From NCBI GenBank assembly GCA_963835465.1, contig CAWIFR010000002.1, positions 496,001-560,000 on the forward strand: a stretch of DNA of 64,000 nt, in the 5' to 3' direction. The notes beneath the pieces were generated by a model. That model did no database searches. It saw nothing but the letters and a program-made list of their open reading frames with translations, and was not told where the DNA came from. The position numbers and the translations under genes are program-made. This document shows positions 60,472 through 64,000 of the stretch, piece after piece. The DNA is from Bog-756 sp963835465. Lineage in GTDB: Bacteria; Actinomycetota; Acidimicrobiia; Acidimicrobiales; RAAP-2. The number at the start of each line of letters is the position of its first letter. Within the stretch, counting starts at the first letter, position 1.

Positions 60472-61281
60472 TCAAATCATGGCGACGCCACCGTTGGGTC
60501 TGAGCACCTGGCCGGTCATGAAGCGGGATGCATCCGAGGCCAGGTAGAGGACGGCGGCGGCGATGTCCTCGGGCTCACCCACCGTCCGGAGGGGGGCACC
60601 CTTGGCCATGGAGGACACCAGGGCGTTCTCCATGGTCTCGTCGGGGCTTCCGTCAGGGAGGTTGAAGTGACCGGTGGTCATTCCGGTGATCACGAACCCC
60701 GGGGCCACCGCGTTCACCCGGACGTGCTTCTTGCCCACCTCCACGGCCAGGGTCTTGGTCATCTGGTTGACGCCCGCCTTGCAGATGGCGTAGCTCACGA
60801 TGTTGGGGCTGGGGGTATCGGCGGCGGCTGACGAGCAATTGATGATGCTGCCCCCCTCGGGCTGCCCGACCATGATCCGGCCAGCGGCCTGACACCCGAA
60901 GAAGACGCCCTTCAGGTTGACGGCCATGATGGTGTCGAGGTCCTCCTCCGACTCGTCGAGGAAGGGGCCGCCCAGCATGATGCCGGCGATGTTGCACCAC
61001 ACGTGGAGGCCGCCGTGCTCGGCGGCGACCTGCTGGGCGAGGGCCTCGACCTCGGCCTTCTTGGCTACGTCGAGTGCCACCGCCGAAGCGGTTCCCCCGA
61101 CGGCCACGATGGCCTCGGCGGTTTCCCGGGCGGTGTCTTCGTGGATGTCGGCGCACACCACGGTGGCCCCGGCGCCGGCCAGGGCCAGGGCGCTGGCCCT
61201 GGCGATGCCGCTCCCGGCTCCGGTGACCACCGCCACCTTGCCGTCGGCGCGGAACGATTGGATGAGTGTGCTGGCGTCCAT
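60472..61281 (-). CDS. Short-chain dehydrogenase/reductase
   Basis: NAD(P)-dependent oxidoreductase of 269 residues with a Rossmann fold. It has the cofactor motif VAVVTGAGSGIARASALALA (the usual GIG is GIA here), CADIHEDTA (Asp favouring NAD), NIAG in place of NNAG, IINCSSAAADTPSPNIVSYAICKAG (Ser-Tyr-Lys) and the C-terminal SRFMTGQVLRPNGGVAMI. It may oxidise a hydroxy-acyl-CoA or alcohol of the same pathway. A stem-loop lies upstream, between it and the SGNH esterase gene. Confidence 0.92.
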   Translation of the reverse strand: MDASTLIQSFRADGKVAVVTGAGSGIARASALALAGAGATVVCADIHEDTARETAEAIVAVGGTASAVALDVAKKAEVEALAQQVAAEHGGLHVWCNIAGIMLGGPFLDESEEDLDTIMAVNLKGVFFGCQAAGRIMVGQPEGGSIINCSSAAADTPSPNIVSYAICKAGVNQMTKTLAVEVGKKHVRVNAVAPGFVITGMTTGHFNLPDGSPDETMENALVSSMAKGAPLRTVGEPEDIAAAVLYLASDASRFMTGQVLRPNGGVAMI

Positions 61282-61300
61282 GGCGTATGCGGACCTCTTC

Positions 61301-61355
61301 GTCTCGGGCGGACGGGGTCGCCGTCCCGGCGGGCGCGGCGCCCACCGCCCGAGAC
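61301..61355 (-). other. Long stem-loop between SGNH esterase and SDR genes
   Basis: GTCTCGGGCGG (61301-61311) pairs perfectly with CCGCCCGAGAC (61345-61355) over a 33-base loop that is itself GC-rich and could fold. It is downstream of the esterase stop and upstream of the SDR start on the minus strand, so it may terminate the former or form a leader of the latter. Confidence 0.4.
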
Positions 61356-61489
61356 CCTATGACGTGGTTAGGACCGGGAACAGCCCGCCGGCCCTGGCGT
61401 GGTCCTGGCCGGACGGCCCGCGGCGATGGACGGCCCACCGGGGGGACCTCCGGCCCCGGTGGGGGACGGTCCTCCTCCGGGGCCTCGGG

Positions 61490-62626
61490 CTACCGGGCCG
61501 AGGCGGCTGCCACGTCCTGCTCCGAGTCGACTTCGTCGGTGACCTCATCGATGTCCTCGTCGCCCCCCTTCCGCCCGCCTTTCAGGGTCTTGGCCGCCGC
61601 CGTCACCACCTCGGGGGGCGACTCCTTGGCCGCCTTCATGGCCTGGGTCAGAGCCTTGGACACGGCAGCGGCGATGCGCTTGTGGCCCTCGTCGTCAGGA
61701 TGGATCCCGTCTCCGAGGTGATCGGCGGTGATGATGGTCTCGCCGGCCACCAGGGCCAGGGTGAGGTCGCCGTCGACGATGCGGTCGCGGGTGACGCCTT
61801 CCAGGGCCTGACGGATGTCGGACAGGGTGGCGCCCAGCCGGTTGGGCTCGTCCTCGGCGTCCGGCCGCAGTACCGGGCTGATCACCACGATGGGAACGTC
61901 GGGATGCCCGTCTCGCACCACGTCCAGGAAGGCGGTGAGGCCCTCGGTGACCATGCCCACGCTGTGGGGAACCCGAGTCCAGCAGCTGGCCCCGTAGGCA
62001 ATGGAGATGATGTCGGCGGGTAGGGCGGCGATGTGCTCGGCCGAGACGATCTCTCCTCGACCCGCGGCGGCGTAGCCCATGTTGACCAGGTCCAGCCCGG
62101 CCTTGCGGGCGGCGATGGCCGTCCACCCCTGCGCCGGGCCCGAAGCGATCCAGCCCTGGGTGATGGAGTCGCCGTAGGCGATCCAACGAGGCAGCTCGGG
62201 TGCCGGGCTGATCCCCCCTTTGACCGCGGTGAGCGACTGGACGACCGGCTGCATTCCCTCGGGCAGGTAGATGGTGGCCGGTTTGTCCGGCGCGGCCGAA
62301 CCGAGCGAGAGGCGGACGAGGCCGTCGCCCAGGATCGCCTCCTCCTCGCAGACCTTGCGACCCGCCCGCCAGACCGAGAAGGTGATGCCCGCACCGTCAC
62401 CGCGATATCCCAGGTTGCCCGAGGTGGTGCAGTAGGCGATGTCGATGGCTTCGGCGTCGCCCACGACTTCGAGTCGGACGCCGACCGGGACCACGGCGGC
62501 GTGCCAGGTGTCCGAGGGAAGGCGGGCAGTATCGGTCGGGTTGGCCCGTGGGTAGGGCACGTCCCCGGCGGCTTCGTAGGGAGCCCCCCGGACGAAGGGC
62601 TCGGGCTGCACCGGTCGCGGCGTCAC
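61490..62626 (-). CDS. SGNH/GDSL-type esterase with N-terminal beta domain
   Basis: A 378-residue hydrolase. The N-terminal about 140 residues form a beta-rich domain (LPSDTWHAAVVPVGVRLEVV, ATIYLPEGMQPVVQSLTAV) of the type found with carbohydrate-esterase GDSL proteins. The catalytic domain has WIAYGDSITQGWIASGPAQG (Ser), NMGYAAAGRGEI (Gly), SIAYGASCWT (replacing the Asn block) and DHLGDGIHPDDEGHKRIA (Asp and His). A charged tail of about 40 residues follows. No signal peptide is seen. GTG 62626 is the start. Confidence 0.85.
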   Translation of the reverse strand: MTPRPVQPEPFVRGAPYEAAGDVPYPRANPTDTARLPSDTWHAAVVPVGVRLEVVGDAEAIDIAYCTTSGNLGYRGDGAGITFSVWRAGRKVCEEEAILGDGLVRLSLGSAAPDKPATIYLPEGMQPVVQSLTAVKGGISPAPELPRWIAYGDSITQGWIASGPAQGWTAIAARKAGLDLVNMGYAAAGRGEIVSAEHIAALPADIISIAYGASCWTRVPHSVGMVTEGLTAFLDVVRDGHPDVPIVVISPVLRPDAEDEPNRLGATLSDIRQALEGVTRDRIVDGDLTLALVAGETIITADHLGDGIHPDDEGHKRIAAAVSKALTQAMKAAKESPPEVVTAAAKTLKGGRKGGDEDIDEVTDEVDSEQDVAAASAR

Positions 62627-62929
62627 CGGTCGTTTGCTTCCATCACTAGTGCCCCTTCAGCAGACGAGTACCACCTAAAGTGGTGGCTCGACCACATTAC
62701 CACTCAGCATGTTTTTTTTGCATCAGGAAATTTGCTGGCGGGCTGGCTCGAACGGACTGGGTCCGGCGGACGCCGCCGCCCGCCGTGCGTACAGCTGGTG
62801 GGCGGGCACACCGGAAGTGGGGCATGACACTGGGGTTCAGCTGGGACAATCCCCGAGATCTCCCAGCGGGGGTCGGCAAGGCCCTTTCCCTGGCGGCGAC
62901 CGTTGCGTAGCATGGCCCAGTGCGCGGGG
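62627..62929. other. 303-base divergent intergenic region
   Basis: No gene is supported. The first half is unusually AT-rich for this window: CACTAGTG (62644-62651), a set of ACCAC/GTGGT half-sites and a run of eight T at 62712-62719. Nearer the repeat-protein gene, TAGCAT lies 16 bases before the ATG at 62930 and could be a -10 element. Confidence 0.5.
62670..62703. promoter_or_regulatory. Cluster of ACCAC half-sites
   Basis: ACCAC-CTAAA-GTGGT (62670-62684) is a five-base-arm inverted repeat; further ACCAC copies follow at 62691-62695 and 62699-62703. Four copies within 34 bases, between divergent genes, suggest regulator binding. The motif is short, so chance is possible. Confidence 0.3.
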
Positions 62930-64000
62930 ATGGACGGGGCAGGACGACTCAGTTGGCGACTCAGCGTGGCATTTCTGCCTCTCGGTGGCGACGTTTCGGC
63001 GCCACTTCGCCGACGAGGGGCGCTGACCAACCGCTTCGCCGCTCTGTTTGCCGTGGCTGTGGCCCTGGTGGTGCCGGCGGGTGCCCTCGGGTTGGCCGCG
63101 GGACCGGCCGGGTCCGCCACCCCTTCTGTCGTCCCGCAGATCGCCCCCCACGTCTACCAGGGTGGTGGGGTCATCGGCTTCGGAGATGCCCAGTCCATCA
63201 ACGGCCCCGTGGGATCGTCGCTCAGCTCGGTGATGGTGGCGATGACGCCCGACCCGGCAGCCACCGGCGGCCAGCAGGGCTACTGGATGGTCGCCGCCGA
63301 CGGTGGCGTGTTCGCGGAGGGCAGCGCCGGCTTCTACGGCTCCACCGGCGCGCTCCGCCTGAACGCACCAGTGGTGGGTATGGCGGCCACGCCCGACGGC
63401 AAGGGGTACTGGTTGGTGGCCCTGGACGGCGGCATCTTCTCCTTCGGCGATGCCCAGTTCTACGGATCGATGGGGGGCAGCCACCTCAACAAACCGGTGG
63501 TGGGCATGGCGGCCACGCCCGACGGCAAGGGGTACTGGTTGGTGGCCCAGGACGGCGGAATCTTCACGTTCGGTGACGCCACGTTCTACGGCTCGGAGGG
63601 AGGGGTCCGCCTGAACCAGCCGGTCACCGGGATGGCTGCCTCCTCGACCGGGCACGGGTACTGGATGGTTGCCGCCGACGGCGGGATCTTCACCTTCGGC
63701 ACTGCCGGGTTCTTCGGGTCGATGGGCGGGGCCGTGTTCAACGACCCAGTGGTGGACATGGCGGTGGCACCCAACGACGAGGGGTACCTGATGGTGTCCA
63801 CCGACGGCGAGGTATTCCACTTCGGGTCGGCCGGCTTCTACGGTTCGCTGGCCGGTGGCTACGGCGGAGATCCCCGAACGTTCCACCGATCGCCGGCATC
63901 TCCCTGTCCCCGGACGGCCGGGGCTACTGGCTGCTGGAGCCCGACGGCTGGTCCTACGGGTTCACCAACCCGCCCAGTCCCGCGGCGACCCCCACCACCT
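62930..64000 (+). CDS. Secreted GYW/FYGS-repeat protein (partial, frameshifted near the right edge)
   Basis: Exported repeat protein that runs past the window. The ATG at 62930 gives an N-terminus with LTNRFAALFAVAVALVVPAG as signal helix; an in-frame GTG at 62966 is the alternative start. From about 63230 there are six repeats (GYWMVAADGGVFAEGSAGFYGS, GYWLVALDGGIFSFGDAQFYGS and so on, about 42 residues each). Between about 63857 and 63876 the coding frame shifts: after SLAGGYGG the other frame carries SPNVPPIAGISLSPDGRGYW and LLEPDGWSYGFTNPPSP. One base seems missing. The protein is the same type as the CAP-repeat protein at 49.2 kb but lacks the CAP domain. Confidence 0.8.
   Translation, partial: MDGAGRLSWRLSVAFLPLGGDVSAPLRRRGALTNRFAALFAVAVALVVPAGALGLAAGPAGSATPSVVPQIAPHVYQGGGVIGFGDAQSINGPVGSSLSSVMVAMTPDPAATGGQQGYWMVAADGGVFAEGSAGFYGSTGALRLNAPVVGMAATPDGKGYWLVALDGGIFSFGDAQFYGSMGGSHLNKPVVGMAATPDGKGYWLVAQDGGIFTFGDATFYGSEGGVRLNQPVTGMAASSTGHGYWMVAADGGIFTFGTAGFFGSMGGAVFNDPVVDMAVAPNDEGYLMVSTDGEVFHFGSAGFYGSLAGGYGGDPRTFHRSPASPCPRTAGATGCWSPTAGPTGSPTRPVPRRPPPP
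63230..63855 (+). repeat. Tandem about 42-residue GYW/FYGS protein repeats, second array
   Basis: Units start at about VMVAMTPDP, VVGMAATPDG (twice), VTGMAASSTG and VVDMAVAPNDE. The two VVGMAATPDGKGYWLVA units are 126 bases apart and almost identical in DNA, which indicates recent duplication. The repeats share their consensus with the array at 50009-50731. Confidence 0.8.

Noticed and set aside
62712..62719. Run of eight T as an intrinsic terminator
   Set aside because: No gene on the plus strand ends upstream of it, and the nearest stem is weak and 28 bases away.

Overview
The window is high-GC DNA that reads like an actinobacterial chromosome, most likely from an Acidimicrobiia-type lineage. 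The evidence is an actinobacterial bc1-aa3 respiratory gene set (diheme QcrC, three-helix QcrA, subunit IV of the CtaF type), an F420/LLM-type oxidoreductase, paired acyl-CoA dehydrogenases, many GTG starts, 1-4 base start/stop overlaps, and secreted proteins built from about 42-residue GYW...DGG...FYGS repeats. I see no tRNA, rRNA, CRISPR array, insertion sequence or phage gene.

Layout. 1-2.8 kb (minus): haem genes in the order hemE-hemH-hemY, with hemY cut by the left edge. 3.1-5.4 kb: a HelD-type helicase. 5.6-9.6 kb (plus): ctaE-qcrC-qcrA-qcrB, tightly overlapped. 9.7-14.1 kb: an M20 peptidase, a large membrane protein and a frameshifted DegV protein. 14.2-17.3 kb (minus): ctaC-ctaD-ctaF, which completes the cytochrome c oxidase. 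17.4-20.4 kb: a metallo-beta-lactamase-fold hydrolase, a membrane protein, TatA and a CopD-like protein. 20.4-29 kb: a crotonase, a thiolase-like protein lacking both catalytic cysteines, a family 1 glycosidase, a nitronate monooxygenase-like enzyme, a small Cys-rich protein, a 14-helix MFS exporter and a sphingosine-phosphate-lyase-like PLP enzyme. 29-32.4 kb: an ABC exporter (ATPase frameshifted) and two TetR regulators.

32.5-49 kb is a catabolic and transport region on the plus strand: hydrolase, two-subunit thiamine-diphosphate E1 with a free-standing lipoyl domain, acyl-CoA ligase (two frameshifts), crotonase, branched-chain-type ABC binding protein (in-frame TGA), flavoprotein dehydrogenase, small hydrolase, Rieske oxygenase, a LivH-LivM-LivG triple fusion and LivF. 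The likely job is uptake of a carboxylated or hydrophobic substrate, ring or side-chain oxidation, CoA activation and beta-oxidation. 50.7-62.6 kb is a second catabolic block, mostly minus: aldehyde dehydrogenase, D-aminoacylase-like amidohydrolase, LLM oxidoreductase, two acyl-CoA dehydrogenases, a second amidohydrolase, an SDR and an SGNH esterase. It is interrupted by an MscS channel with a Thr-rich membrane protein. Secreted GYW-repeat proteins lie at 49.2-50.7 kb and at the right edge.

The most interesting regulatory signal is an inverted repeat, CTGAC-N5-GTCAG, found upstream of three genes of the second catabolic block. Each copy overlaps or abuts a TACACT/TAAACT -10-like element. Five apparent indels and one nonsense codon interrupt otherwise well-preserved genes; they are either residual sequence errors or recent lesions.
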